This document shows positions 39,998 through 49,303 of a stretch of DNA of 64,000 bases, in pieces (the stretch's first letter is position 1; each line of letters starts with the position of its first letter). The notes beneath the pieces are model-generated. The model was not told the origin of the DNA and searched no databases. It saw only the letters and a list, made by a program, of their open reading frames with translations. The translations under genes and the position numbers were made by a program. Where the stretch lies: the NCBI RefSeq assembly GCF_008386565.1, contig NZ_VUKA01000006.1, forward strand, positions 62,001 through 126,000, written 5' to 3'. The DNA comes from Teichococcus oryzae. Its GTDB lineage: Bacteria; Pseudomonadota; Alphaproteobacteria; Acetobacterales; Acetobacteraceae.

Positions 39998-41956
39998 ATG
40001 CGCATCAAACAGAACCTTCCGCGTCCACGCAGCGCCGCCCTGCCGAATTGGCGCGGGCTGGGCCTTGCCGCCACGCTGCTGGCCGGGGTGCCGCATGTCC
40101 TGTTGCTGCCGGCCGCCGCGCAAACGCAGCAGGCCGCGGATGCCGCGCCGTCGGAGGAGGACGAGCCGGTGGTCGCCTATGCGGTGACCCTGCCCGACAC
40201 CGCCGACGATGCCCTGGACGATGCCATCCGCCGCGCCTCGGCGCTGGAGCAATTGCGTGAAACCGCGCCGACGGACGGCTTCGGGCTGGTGTCCCGCGCC
40301 CTCGCGGAGGCCGACAACATCCGCAGCGCGCTCCGCTCGGAGGGCTATTACGCCGGCACCTCCCGCGTCACGGTAGCCGGCGCGGCGCCCGACACGCCGG
40401 GGCTGGCGGACCGGCTGCAGGCCCGCGCCGCGCCGCGGAACCGCCCGGAAGGCCAGGCGGCGACAGAGCCCGTGCCGGTCGTGATCACCGTGGAGCCCGG
40501 CCCGCAATACAAGCTGGCACCCGTCCGGGTGCAGGCCGATCCGCCGGGCACCCCGATCGACGCCGCCGGCCCGACCGAGCTGGAGGCCGGCGCCCCGGCC
40601 CGCGCCCAGCCGATCCTGGACGCCCAGGGCACGCTCGCGACCGCCCTGCGCGACGCCAGCTATCCCTTCGCCGAGATCCGCCGCCGCATCACGGTGGACC
40701 ATGACACGCGGCTGATGGAGGTGACCTTCATCGTCGCGCCCGGCCCGCGCGCCGATTTCGCGGTGCCCAGTGTCACCGGGGAGCAGCGCACAAACAGCAG
40801 CCTGGTGGCCGCGGTGGCGCGCCCCCTGGGCGGCCAGCCCTATAACCCGAAGACGCTGGAGGAAACGCGGCAGGACCTGCTCGGCCTCGGCGTGTTCTCC
40901 ACCGTGCGCGCCCGCGCCGGGGAGCGGCTGGACGAGGAAGGTCGCCTGCCCGTCACCTTCACCGTGATCGAGCGGCCCTTGCATGCGATCGGCTTCGGCG
41001 CCGCCTACGAGACGCGCTACGGCCCCACCTTCAGCACCTATTGGGAACACCGCAACCTGTTCGGCGGGGCCGAGAAGCTGCGGCTGGAGGCCGAGGTCAA
41101 CCGCCTGGGCGTCAGCGGCGACACCAGCGAGACGGGCGGCAGGGTCGGCGCCAGCCTCGCCACGCCCTGGTTCGCCGGCCGCGACCAGACCCTGACCTTC
41201 AGCATCGCCGGCGTGCGCGAGCGGCTGGACGCCTATGACCGGGATGCCTTCACCGCCGATGCCATCCTGGAGCGCAATGTTTCCAAGCGCCTGACCTTCG
41301 GCTTCGGCCCGCAGGTCGAGTTCAGCCGCGTCACCCAGGATGACGTCACCACCGATTACCAGTTGATCGGGCTGCTCGGACAGCTCCGGTGGAACGACAC
41401 GGACAGCCCGCTGAACCCGTCGCGCGGCACCCGCGCGGCGGTGCTGGTGAACCCGGTCTATTCCCTGGGCGAAAGCAATGCCTTCACCCGGCTGCGCCTG
41501 CAGGGCAGCACCTATCTCGACATGTCCGGCGACAAGGGCAGCATCCTCGCGCTGCGCGGGGTGGTGGGCTCCATCGTCGGCGCGTCCTTTGGCGGGGTGC
41601 CGCCGGACAAGCGCTTCTATTCCGGCGGCGGCGGCTCGGTGCGCGGCTATGACTACCAGTCCATCGGTCCGCGCACGGCGCGCAATGAGCCGGCGGGCGG
41701 GCTGTCGCTGATCGAGGGCTCGGTGGAGCTGCGCCAGCGGGTCAGCGGCCCCTGGGGCATGGCCGCCTTTGTGGATGCCGGCGCGGTCACCGAGGACCCC
41801 ACCCCCACCTTCGACAACCTCAAGGTCGGTGCTGGCCTCGGCGTCCGCTACCAGACGGCGATCGGCCCGATCCGCGCCGATGTCGCCATTCCGCTGAACA
41901 AGGAGCGCGACGACGCGGCCTTCGGCTTCTACATCGGTATCGGGCAGGCCTTCTGA
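39998..41956 (+). CDS. tamA: Outer-membrane translocation and assembly module TamA
   Basis: 652-residue Omp85-family protein. Hydrophobic N-terminal segment (about 20-42, ending AAAQ) as signal, then POTRA-like repeats (about 55-310) with many Pro/Asp-rich stretches, and a 16-strand-type barrel from about 330 with the conserved loop motif GGGGSVRGYDYQSIGP and a C-terminal IGIGQAF ending in Phe. The stop overlaps tamB (TGATG), as expected for the pair that helps insert outer-membrane proteins and carry lipids. Confidence 0.93.
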   Translation: MRIKQNLPRPRSAALPNWRGLGLAATLLAGVPHVLLLPAAAQTQQAADAAPSEEDEPVVAYAVTLPDTADDALDDAIRRASALEQLRETAPTDGFGLVSRALAEADNIRSALRSEGYYAGTSRVTVAGAAPDTPGLADRLQARAAPRNRPEGQAATEPVPVVITVEPGPQYKLAPVRVQADPPGTPIDAAGPTELEAGAPARAQPILDAQGTLATALRDASYPFAEIRRRITVDHDTRLMEVTFIVAPGPRADFAVPSVTGEQRTNSSLVAAVARPLGGQPYNPKTLEETRQDLLGLGVFSTVRARAGERLDEEGRLPVTFTVIERPLHAIGFGAAYETRYGPTFSTYWEHRNLFGGAEKLRLEAEVNRLGVSGDTSETGGRVGASLATPWFAGRDQTLTFSIAGVRERLDAYDRDAFTADAILERNVSKRLTFGFGPQVEFSRVTQDDVTTDYQLIGLLGQLRWNDTDSPLNPSRGTRAAVLVNPVYSLGESNAFTRLRLQGSTYLDMSGDKGSILALRGVVGSIVGASFGGVPPDKRFYSGGGGSVRGYDYQSIGPRTARNEPAGGLSLIEGSVELRQRVSGPWGMAAFVDAGAVTEDPTPTFDNLKVGAGLGVRYQTAIGPIRADVAIPLNKERDDAAFGFYIGIGQAF

Positions 41957-44900
41957 TGCGGCGCTTCCTCAAATGGGCCGGCATCGCCCTGGCCGTCCTG
42001 ATCCTGATCCCAGTGCTGCTGGTGGCCGGCCTGCTGATCGGCGTGAACACCGCGCCCGGCCAGCGGCTGCTGGCCTCCACCGCCGAGCGCTTCGTGCCGG
42101 GCCTCAGCATCGAGGGCCTGCACGGCCCGATCCCCGGCGGCCCCGGCTTCGCGAAGCTGACCATGGCCGATGCGGAAGGCCCCTGGCTGGAAGTGGAGGA
42201 TGCGCGCCTCGGCTTTGACTTCATGGCACTGCTGTCGCGTGACCTCCGCATCGAGGAATTGTCGGCGCGCCGCGTGGCCCTGCTGCGCCTTCCACCGCCC
42301 GGCGAAGCCCCGCCGGAGGAGCCGCCGCCGGCCGAGACGGATGGTTCCGTGGTGCCCGGCCTCCCGGAGCTGCCGGTCGCGGTGCATCTCGACAAGCTGG
42401 CGGTGCAAAGGCTGGAGATCGGCCGGCAAGTCGTCGCCCTGCCATCCGGCGGTGCAGACGGGCTGGCACTTTCGCTGGACGGGCAGGCTCAACTGGTCGC
42501 CGCCGCCTTGCAGGCCAGGCTGGCGGTGCAAAGGCTGGACGCGCCGGGACAGTTCAACCTGGATCTCGGCCTCGACCCCAGCAGCCGCCTCGCCGCCAGG
42601 CTGACGGCGCAGGAGCCGCCGGGCGGGCTGCTGGCCACCACGCTGGGCATCCCCGACGCCCCGGCCGAGCTGGCGCTGACGCTGGATGGCCCGGCGGAAG
42701 GCGCGGCGCTGACGCTGCGCGGCGATTTCGGCGGCCAGGCCGGCATCCGCGCCGATGGCCGCGTGGCGCTGACCGCCGATGGTGCCTCGGCCCTGGCCCT
42801 GAAGGGCCATCTGGACGCCCCCGCCAACCTGGCGCCGGAGCCGGTGCGGGCGATCGATTTCGATGTGGATGCTGGGGTGCCGGCGGGTGGCACGCCACAG
42901 ATCCGCCAGCTTGAGCTGCGGGCCAAGGCCGGCACGGTGCAGGCCAGCGGTTCCCTGGAGCGGCTCCAGCTTGAGGCCCGCATTGCCGAATCAGCCGCGC
43001 TGGCGCCCCTGGTGCCGGAGATCGTCGGCTGGCAGGCGCTGGAACTCTCCGCCACCGCCTTCAACGCCGAGCGCTTCGAGGCCACGCTGCGCCCACGCGG
43101 CCTGACCGGGCCGGACCCGATGGGCGGCGTGCTGGGCGGCGAGCCGGTGGTCACCTTCCGCGGCACCACCACCCATGTCGACGAGCTTCTGGTGGAAGGC
43201 GCCGGCGCCACGCTGCGCGCCAGCGGCGATGTGGGCGAGAGGCTGGCCCTTCAGGCCGACCTCACCCTGCCCGACCTGAAGGCGGTGCGCCCCGAACTGA
43301 GCGGCCCCCTCGCCGCCCAGGCGCGCGTCACCGGCCCGATGGCGGACCCGGCCATCGCGCTCAACGTGCAAAGCCCTGGCCTGACCGCCGCCGGCCGCCG
43401 CATCGAGGCACTGGACCTCGCCGCCGAAGCGCCTTCCATCAGCGGCATGGCCGGCACCTTGCGGCTGACCGGGCGGGCGGAGAACCAGCCTGTTTCCGTG
43501 GACCTGCGCGCCGCGCGAGAGGGTGACCTGGTCCGCCTCGCCGAGGCGCGGGCGGTGTTCGGCCCGGTCACCGCCAATGCCGATGGCGCCGTCAACACCG
43601 CGACGCTGCGCTTCGATGGGCAGGCCGTGGTCAATGCCGACAATCTGGCTCCGCTGGCGCCGCTTCTCGGCCAGCCCATCGCCGGGGCGCTGCGGGTTGA
43701 GGCCAAAGGCAGCACCGACGCGGAAGGGCGGCAGGTGATCGATGCCCGCGCGCAGACCAGGCGCATCGAATATGCCGGCCAGCCCTATGCGCTGGATGCG
43801 GGCGTGACCGGCACCGATGCTGACGCGAACTGGCGCATCGATGCCACCCTGCCCCAGGCCAAGGTGAATGGCCGCGGACGCTTCACCCAGGGCGAGAACG
43901 GCATGCGGCTGGACATCGCCGCCTTCCAGGCCGATGCCGGCAACAACATGGGTGTGCGGCTGGCCGCCCCGGCGGCGATCCTGATGCCGCCCTCCGGCGC
44001 CATCGAGATCCCTGGCCTGCGGATCGCCGCGCGCCCGGCGGGCAATTTCACCGTCAGCGGCGTCTGGGGGCCGGAGCGCGCCGATATCCGGGTGGCCCTG
44101 GCCGCCCTTCCCGCCTCCCTGGTAAACATGTTCGCGCCGGAGCCGAAGCTGTCCGGCACCGTGGTGGGCGATGCCCGCATCACCGGCCCGACCGCCTCGC
44201 CGGAGGTGAATGCCACGCTGAACGGCACCGGGCTTCGCGTCGATGCGCCCTGGTCGCGCGGCTGGCCGGCGGCCACGCTGCGCGTCGAGGCCAGCCGGGC
44301 CGGCAGCGGCGCGGTGCGCGCCAATGCCGCGCTGCGCATGGGTAACATGGTCACGCTGGATGCCCAGGCGAACCTGCCCCAGGGCCCTGGGGCCACGGCG
44401 CCCTTGCAGGCCCAGCTATCCGGCAACGCCAATCTCGAGCCGTTGCTGGCACCCAGCCTGGGCGGCAGCGCCAACCGCGTCACCGGCCGCATCGTGCTCG
44501 ATGGCGGGGCCTCCGGCACGCTGGCGCAGCCGGCGCTGAACGGCACCGCGACATTGTCCGGCGGCGAGGTGCGCAACCCCATCTACGGCCTCAGGCTGCG
44601 CAACATCCGCGGCCAGGTGCGTGCGGCGGGCGACCAGGTGTTCCTTGAGAACATCGTGGCCCAGGCGGGCACCGGCCGGATTAGCATCGCCGGCAGCGCG
44701 CAGCCCCTGGCCCCGGGCATTCCGCTGGAGGTGAACATCACGGCGCGCGACGCGACGCCGCTGCAAAGCGAGATGCTCACCACCTTGCTGGATGCGGATC
44801 TCCGCTTCACCGGGCCGTTGCAGACCAGCCCGGCCCTGGGCGGCACGGTGCAGCTGAGGCGCGTCACGGTGAACATTCCCCAAAGCCTGCCGGGCGGCGG

Positions 44901-45711
44901 CGTGCCGACGCTGGGCGATGTGCGGGAACGTGGCGCCCGGGCGCCGGCGCCCGCCCCCGCTGGCCCCGCCGCGCCACCGATCGCGCTGAACGTCAACATC
45001 CAGGCGCCGCAATCCATCCTGATCCGCGGACGGGGCCTGGATGCGGAACTGGGCGGCGCGCTGCGCGTTCGCGGCACGGCGGCCGATCCGCAGCCGGAGG
45101 GTGCCTTTACCCTGCGGCGCGGCACCTTCCAGCTGCTCGACCGGCGCATCCGCTTCAACGAGGGCAGCCTGGCCTTCGACGGCGAATTGACACCCGCGCT
45201 CGATTTCACCGCCACCACCACAGCACAGAACCTGTCCATCACCATCAACATCACCGGCCAGCCGAGCGACCCGAAGATCTCCTTCACCTCTTCTCCGGAA
45301 TTGCCGCAGGACGAGGTGCTGGCGCGGCTGTTGTTCAACCGTCCGCTGGACCGCCTTTCCCCGCTGGAGATCGCCCAGCTGGCCGGCGGCGCCGCGACCC
45401 TGGCGGGAGTCGGGCCTGGCGGCTCCCGCGGGCTGCTGGGCGGCATCGCCGACAGGCTGGGGCTGGACCGGCTCAGCGTCGGCGGCGGCGGCTCCAATGG
45501 CGGCAGCGGCAACAATACCGAGGACGTCAATCCCTCCGTGCAGGCGGGCGGCTATATCGGTCCCGGTGTTTATGTTGGCGTGGAACAGGGCACGGAGGGG
45601 GGACCGCGCGTCGGCGTGGAGCTGGAACTGACGCCACGGCTGAAGCTGGAAAGCAGCACGGGCGGCGAAAGCGGGGAGCGTGTGGGACTGTCCTATGAGT
45701 TCGAGTATTGA
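41956..45711 (+). CDS. tamB: Translocation and assembly module subunit TamB (DUF490)
   Basis: 1251-residue periplasm-spanning protein. An N-terminal anchor (about 6-30) is followed by long stretches of beta-strand-rich repeats without cysteines and by the C-terminal DUF490 domain (about 940-1251) with FDGELTPALDFTATTTAQNLSITINITGQPSDPKISFTSSP-type sequence, ending SYEFEY. TamB forms a hydrophobic groove for lipid or protein transport and works with TamA, whose gene overlaps its start. Near the C-terminus (about residues 1175-1195) there is a Gly/Asn/Ser-rich segment. Confidence 0.93.
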   Translation: MRRFLKWAGIALAVLILIPVLLVAGLLIGVNTAPGQRLLASTAERFVPGLSIEGLHGPIPGGPGFAKLTMADAEGPWLEVEDARLGFDFMALLSRDLRIEELSARRVALLRLPPPGEAPPEEPPPAETDGSVVPGLPELPVAVHLDKLAVQRLEIGRQVVALPSGGADGLALSLDGQAQLVAAALQARLAVQRLDAPGQFNLDLGLDPSSRLAARLTAQEPPGGLLATTLGIPDAPAELALTLDGPAEGAALTLRGDFGGQAGIRADGRVALTADGASALALKGHLDAPANLAPEPVRAIDFDVDAGVPAGGTPQIRQLELRAKAGTVQASGSLERLQLEARIAESAALAPLVPEIVGWQALELSATAFNAERFEATLRPRGLTGPDPMGGVLGGEPVVTFRGTTTHVDELLVEGAGATLRASGDVGERLALQADLTLPDLKAVRPELSGPLAAQARVTGPMADPAIALNVQSPGLTAAGRRIEALDLAAEAPSISGMAGTLRLTGRAENQPVSVDLRAAREGDLVRLAEARAVFGPVTANADGAVNTATLRFDGQAVVNADNLAPLAPLLGQPIAGALRVEAKGSTDAEGRQVIDARAQTRRIEYAGQPYALDAGVTGTDADANWRIDATLPQAKVNGRGRFTQGENGMRLDIAAFQADAGNNMGVRLAAPAAILMPPSGAIEIPGLRIAARPAGNFTVSGVWGPERADIRVALAALPASLVNMFAPEPKLSGTVVGDARITGPTASPEVNATLNGTGLRVDAPWSRGWPAATLRVEASRAGSGAVRANAALRMGNMVTLDAQANLPQGPGATAPLQAQLSGNANLEPLLAPSLGGSANRVTGRIVLDGGASGTLAQPALNGTATLSGGEVRNPIYGLRLRNIRGQVRAAGDQVFLENIVAQAGTGRISIAGSAQPLAPGIPLEVNITARDATPLQSEMLTTLLDADLRFTGPLQTSPALGGTVQLRRVTVNIPQSLPGGGVPTLGDVRERGARAPAPAPAGPAAPPIALNVNIQAPQSILIRGRGLDAELGGALRVRGTAADPQPEGAFTLRRGTFQLLDRRIRFNEGSLAFDGELTPALDFTATTTAQNLSITINITGQPSDPKISFTSSPELPQDEVLARLLFNRPLDRLSPLEIAQLAGGAATLAGVGPGGSRGLLGGIADRLGLDRLSVGGGGSNGGSGNNTEDVNPSVQAGGYIGPGVYVGVEQGTEGGPRVGVELELTPRLKLESSTGGESGERVGLSYEFEY

Positions 45712-45781
45712 GGGAAATCCTCTCTTTCCCTCGCCCCTTGGCTTGTGCCACAGCAGTGCTTGTTGAGGAGAAACCAGCAAC

Positions 45782-45973
45782 ATGCGTGCGTTCGACGGCC
45801 AGCTTTCCGGCAACCGCCCCATCTCACGATCCACAGAGGAGAAGAAGCGGCAGCTGCGCGATCTCAAGGACGCGTTGGCGGCGTTGAAGCCGCATGCGGC
45901 CGCCACGCTGCGCCAGTCCCTGACCGCCAAGATCAAGGCCCTCGAAACCGAGCTGGCGCCGCGCACACGCTGA
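45782..45973 (+). CDS. Small conserved-looking protein of unknown function
   Basis: 63 residues, charged and helical: MRAFDGQLSGNRPIS at the start, then a heptad-like run EEKKRQLRDLKDALAAL and a second helix from residue 39 ending at PRTR. GGAGAAA lies at a good distance before ATG 45782, so translation is likely. No domain recognised. It lies 70 bp after tamB on the same strand, and a very long perfect inverted repeat follows 112 bp later. The short coiled-coil character suggests a binding or structural role only. Confidence 0.65.
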   Translation: MRAFDGQLSGNRPISRSTEEKKRQLRDLKDALAALKPHAAATLRQSLTAKIKALETELAPRTR

Positions 45974-46242
45974 TCCCGCCGGTCGCCGTCGCGTTTCCGC
46001 CAGGGCGGCAACAGCGCTGGCGTTGCGGAGCGGCGGAGCCATCCGTTCAGGAATTCCGCTGGCGGCTTCGCCGCTGAAGCCGGATGCATCGATAAAGGGG
46101 GCCAGCATGTGCTGGCCCCCTTTATCGATGCCGGGCGGTGCCACCGGTTCGCCTTACGGGCAAGGCGGCTGGCAAGATCCCATGCGGCATCCCGCGTGGC
46201 GGCCCGGAGGCCGCCCGCGCATGAAGGGCGCAGCGCCTCCCC
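45974..46242. other. Non-coding gap between convergent genes, rich in hairpins
   Basis: 269 bp without a credible gene. Besides the 22-bp repeat, it holds GCGGC-TTC-GCCGC (46062-46074), GGCGGCC-CGGA-GGCCGCC (46198-46215) and GCGCCTCC/GGAGGCGC (46233-46253), the last with the minE stop codon in its loop. Together these would stop transcription from both sides. No promoter or RNA gene is recognisable. Confidence 0.6.
46086..46131. terminator. Perfect 22-bp inverted repeat with 2-base loop (bidirectional terminator)
   Basis: The arms at 46086-46107 and 46110-46131 are perfect reverse complements separated by TG. The inner GC part is flanked by AAA on the left and TTTAT on the right, so in either direction the hairpin would be followed by a T run. 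It lies between the convergent tamB-side genes and minE. The outer ATCGAT arms lengthen the stem beyond a normal terminator. Confidence 0.75.
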
Positions 46243-46548
46243 TCAGGAGGCGCGTGCCTCCGGCTTGGCGTCGGCCGGCGCGTCCTTGCTGGGCGGCGGC
46301 AACTCGACCTCTATGGCCAGCGTGCTCATGTCCCCGCCCCGGTCGAGCGACACATTCACCGCCTTGGGATCGATGGAGACATAGCGCGCCACCACCTGGA
46401 TCAGCTCGCGCTGCAGCCTCGGCAGGAAATCGTCGCCCGCGCGGCTGATGCGCTCATGCGCAAGGACGATCTGCAACCGCTCCTTGGCCGCCCCCGCACT
46501 GGTTGGCGGCGGCTTGGACTTGCCCCGAAAGACATCGAGCCAACTCAT
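46243..46548 (-). CDS. minE: Cell division topological specificity factor MinE
   Basis: 101-residue activator of MinD ATPase that drives Min oscillation. Starts MSWLDVFRGKSKPP, a membrane-contact and anti-MinCD region (AKERLQIVLAHERI), then the dimerization domain (LIQVVARYVSIDPKAVNVSLDR). The C-terminal 15 residues are Pro/Ala-rich. Overlaps minD by ATGA; the operon order is minC-minD-minE. Confidence 0.95.
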   Translation of the reverse strand: MSWLDVFRGKSKPPPTSAGAAKERLQIVLAHERISRAGDDFLPRLQRELIQVVARYVSIDPKAVNVSLDRGGDMSTLAIEVELPPPSKDAPADAKPEARAS

Positions 46549-47363
46549 GCGGCCCTCCCCCCGAACAGGCGGGACAGGAAGCCGCGCTTCTCGGGATCGA
46601 TGAAGCGGTGCGGCCGGTCCTCGCCCAGGAAACGTGCCACCGCGTCCTTGTAGGCCTGCCCCGCATTGGAGACCCCGTCCAGGATCACCGGATTGCCGGT
46701 GTTGGAGGCCTTCAACACGCTTTCGCTCTCGGGGATCACGCCGAGCAGCGGGATGGCCAGGATTTCGCGGATATCGTCAAGCTTCAGCATCTCGCCCTTC
46801 TCGACCCGGTTCGGGTCGTAGCGGGTGACAATGAGATGCTCCTTCACCGGGTCGCGCTTTTCCTCGGCGCGCTTCGACTTCGACTGGAGGACGCCCAGGA
46901 TGCGGTCGCTGTCGCGGACGGAGGAGACTTCAGGATTGGTGACGACGATCGCCTGGTCGGCGAAGTACAGCGCCAGCAGCGCGCCCTTCTCGATCCCGGC
47001 CGGGCTGTCGCACAGGATGTAGTCGAATTCCTGGCTCAGCTCCTCGATGATCGTGGCCACGCCTTCCTTGGTGAGCGCGTCCTTGTCACGGGTCTGGCTG
47101 GCGGGAAGGATGGAAAGGGAATCCACCCGCTTGTCGCGGATCAGCGCCTGGTTGAGCTTCGCCTCGCCGGTGATGACGTTGACGATGTCGAACACCACGC
47201 GCCGCTCGACACCCATGATCAGATCGAGGTTGCGCAGGCCCACGTCGAAATCGATCACGACGGTCTTCTTGCCAGCCTGCGCCAGGCCGGTGGCGAAGGC
47301 CGCCGAGCTCGTGGTCTTTCCGACTCCTCCCTTGCCCGACGTCACCACGATCACTTGCGCCAT
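46545..47363 (-). CDS. minD: Septum site-determining ATPase MinD
   Basis: 272-residue ParA-type ATPase. Deviant Walker A SGKGGVGKTT at 9-18 with Lys11 and Lys16, Walker A' DFDVGLRNLDL, Walker B ILCDSPAGIE. The C-terminal amphipathic membrane helix is RGFLSRLFGG. Spacing to minC is 47 bp. Recruits MinC to the membrane to block FtsZ away from mid-cell. Confidence 0.97.
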   Translation of the reverse strand: MAQVIVVTSGKGGVGKTTSSAAFATGLAQAGKKTVVIDFDVGLRNLDLIMGVERRVVFDIVNVITGEAKLNQALIRDKRVDSLSILPASQTRDKDALTKEGVATIIEELSQEFDYILCDSPAGIEKGALLALYFADQAIVVTNPEVSSVRDSDRILGVLQSKSKRAEEKRDPVKEHLIVTRYDPNRVEKGEMLKLDDIREILAIPLLGVIPESESVLKASNTGNPVILDGVSNAGQAYKDAVARFLGEDRPHRFIDPEKRGFLSRLFGGRAA

Positions 47364-47410
47364 TGTGAAACTCTCCTCTCCAGCAGTGGACTTGCCCTCG
47401 GGCGCGCTGG

Positions 47411-48175
47411 TCAGCCCAGCCGGTCGAACCGCATGTTCTCACCGATCAGCCGAACCTGGACGGCCTTGCCGATCGGGGCATCCGCGAGCCCTTCCCGTAC
47501 CGCGTAGTAGCCCGCGATGGAAACCAGCTCGGGATCGAAATTCAGCGCGAAGACGCGTGCCTCGGTATTGTCGGCGCCGCCGGCGATGGCCCGCCCGCGC
47601 AGATTGCCATAAACGTGCAGATTGCCGTCGGCGATCACTTCGGCGCCGGGGTTCACCGTGCCGTTGATGATCAGGTCCGCGCCCTGCGCCCAGATCCGCT
47701 GCCCCGCGCGCACCGCGTGGTCGATCACCATGGTCGGTCGGGTGGAGCCGGGCGGCAACGGCGGCGCGGCGGGGGCCTCGGCCGCGGCGGGCGCCGGCGG
47801 CGCGGGGGGCGGCGGCGCCAGCGGCACGTCCTCATCCTTGCCGCCGGCGGCGCGCAGCGGCGGCAGGCCGGCGCCCTGGGCGGCGGCGCGCAACTCCGGC
47901 GTGCCGCCGATGGTGCCGATCGGCGTGATCTCGATGCGGCGCAGTTCCGCGGCGAGGCCGGCGAAGTCGATGTCCTGCGGCGCCGCCTGAAGATCGTCCA
48001 GCCCGATGACCAGCGGCGCGAAGCGCAGGAAGCCGGGGGCTCGGCGGAACTGATCGGCGATGGCCGGAACGATGACCTCGGTTCTCGGGTCCAGCAGCCG
48101 CAGCACCAGCAGATTGAAATTGGCGCCGCGCAGCCGGAAGGGCTCAAGGCGGGGTGTGGCGGCGGAAGCTGGCAT
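47411..48175 (-). CDS. minC: Septum site-determining protein MinC
   Basis: 254-residue FtsZ inhibitor. The N-terminal domain (about 10-105, FRLRGANFNLLVLRLLDP) binds FtsZ; the C-terminal beta-helix domain (from about 150, VRAGQRIWAQGADLIINGTVNPGAEVIADGNLHVYGNLRGRAIAGG region) binds MinD. Between them is an Ala/Pro-rich linker at about 115-143. The ATG at 48175 is used; the frame extends upstream without similarity. First gene of minCDE, divergent from a thioesterase across 194 bp. Confidence 0.94.
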   Translation of the reverse strand: MPASAATPRLEPFRLRGANFNLLVLRLLDPRTEVIVPAIADQFRRAPGFLRFAPLVIGLDDLQAAPQDIDFAGLAAELRRIEITPIGTIGGTPELRAAAQGAGLPPLRAAGGKDEDVPLAPPPPAPPAPAAAEAPAAPPLPPGSTRPTMVIDHAVRAGQRIWAQGADLIINGTVNPGAEVIADGNLHVYGNLRGRAIAGGADNTEARVFALNFDPELVSIAGYYAVREGLADAPIGKAVQVRLIGENMRFDRLG

Positions 48176-48301
48176 CGGGTGCTGGAGCGATCCTGGCTGG
48201 CGGCAACAAGGCCTGGTGGTCGGTCGTGGCTCGCAGGCCGGAAGCGCGAGGGGCGAGGCCGCCCTGCGCAAACACCCTGCCCGCCAGCGATTCTTACCAT
48301 A

Positions 48302-48330
48302 TACAGAAGCCGCACCGCTTACAGAAGCCG
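48302..48330 (+). repeat. 11-bp direct repeat upstream of minC and the thioesterase
   Basis: TACAGAAGCCG occurs at 48302-48312 and 48320-48330, 18 bp apart, in the short divergent region between minC and the thioesterase gene. Such spacing (not a multiple of the helical turn) does not point to a known regulator. Confidence 0.5.
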
Positions 48331-48369
48331 TGCCTTCGCAAACCCGCACCACCGCTGGAGACATCTGCC

Positions 48370-48813
48370 ATGGGAAAGACCCTGCCCCGTCGCGCCGATT
48401 ACCGATTCTTCATCGAGATCCCGACGCGCTGGGCGGACCAGGATGCCTATGGCCACGTCAACAACGCCGTCTACTACACCTATTACGACACGCTGGTCGC
48501 GACCTTCCTGGGCGGCGTGGGGCTGGATGCGCGGGAAGATGGCCTTGGCGTGGTGGTGGAAACCTTGTGCCGCCACCACAGCCCGGCCTTTTTTCCCGAC
48601 ATGCTGAGCGCCGGCCTGCGCGTGGGCCGCATCGGCACCACCTCCGTGCGCTACGAGATCGGCCTGTTCCGCGCCGGCGAGGACACGCCCTGCGCGGAAG
48701 GCCATTTCATCCATGTGCAGGTGGAAGCCGACCGGCAGGACCGGACGCGCCCGCTGCCGGAAAAGCTGCGCATGGCGCTGGCGCCGCTCCTGGTGCCGCC
48801 TGCGGAGGGTTGA
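48370..48813 (+). CDS. Acyl-CoA thioesterase, 4HBT family
   Basis: 147-residue hot-dog-fold thioesterase. The 4HBT active-site motif is clear in RWADQDAYGHVNNAVYYTYYDT with the catalytic Asp. ATG 48370 is preceded by a weak site in CTGCC; the long upstream frame overlaps minC in antisense. Substrate could be a medium-chain or hydroxybenzoyl-type CoA ester. Convergent with gloA. Confidence 0.88.
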   Translation: MGKTLPRRADYRFFIEIPTRWADQDAYGHVNNAVYYTYYDTLVATFLGGVGLDAREDGLGVVVETLCRHHSPAFFPDMLSAGLRVGRIGTTSVRYEIGLFRAGEDTPCAEGHFIHVQVEADRQDRTRPLPEKLRMALAPLLVPPAEG

Positions 48814-48826
48814 AGGCGGTGCCCGG

Positions 48827-48854
48827 CCGGGAGAGGCGGGTGCCTCTCCCCCGG
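48827..48854. terminator. Hairpin between convergent thioesterase and gloA genes
   Basis: GGGAGAGGC (48829-48837) pairs with GCCTCTCCC (48842-48850) across GGGT, extended by CCGG pairs on both sides. There is no T run on either side, so termination is likely but not certain. Confidence 0.5.
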
Positions 48855-48858
48855 TGGT

Positions 48859-49272
48859 TCAGCCGCGGGTGCCGGCTTCGGCGGATTTCCGCTCGATCAG
48901 CTCGATCTTGTAGCCATCCGGGTCCTCGACAAAGGCGATGACCGTGGTGCCGAACTTCACCGGGCCGGGCTCGCGCGTGATCTTGGCGCCTTCGGCACGC
49001 AGCTTCTCGCAGGTTGCGTAAACATCGGGCACGCCGATGGCCAGGTGGCCGAAGGCATTGCCCATCTCGTATTTCTCGACGCCGTAATTGTAGGTCAGCT
49101 CGATCACGCCGGCGCCGCTGCTTTCCGGGGCGTAGCCCACGAAAACCAGGGTGTACTTGCCGTCCGGCACGTCGTTGCGGCGCAGTTCCTTCATGCCGAG
49201 GAGGCGGGTGTAGAAATCGACGCTGCGCTCCAGGTCACCCACACGGATCATGGTGTGCAGAAAGCTGCTCAT
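48859..49272 (-). CDS. gloA: Lactoylglutathione lyase (glyoxalase I)
   Basis: 137-residue metal-dependent lyase that detoxifies methylglyoxal with glutathione. Metal ligands are visible as His6 (LHTMIRV), Glu in VIELTYNYG, His in FGHLAIGV and Glu in YKIELIERK. Length is standard. It lies 31 bp downstream of lpxI on the same strand, so it may ride at the end of the lipid A operon. The glutathione synthetase gene is also in this window. Confidence 0.95.
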   Translation of the reverse strand: MSSFLHTMIRVGDLERSVDFYTRLLGMKELRRNDVPDGKYTLVFVGYAPESSGAGVIELTYNYGVEKYEMGNAFGHLAIGVPDVYATCEKLRAEGAKITREPGPVKFGTTVIAFVEDPDGYKIELIERKSAEAGTRG

Positions 49273-49303
49273 GCGCGCTGTCTCCTTGTTGAGGCCGGCG
49301 GAT

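Noticed and set aside
39973..41050. N-terminal extension of the M20 amidohydrolase to 744 residues
   Set aside because: The extra part is antisense to tamA; family homology begins at the ATG at 39973.
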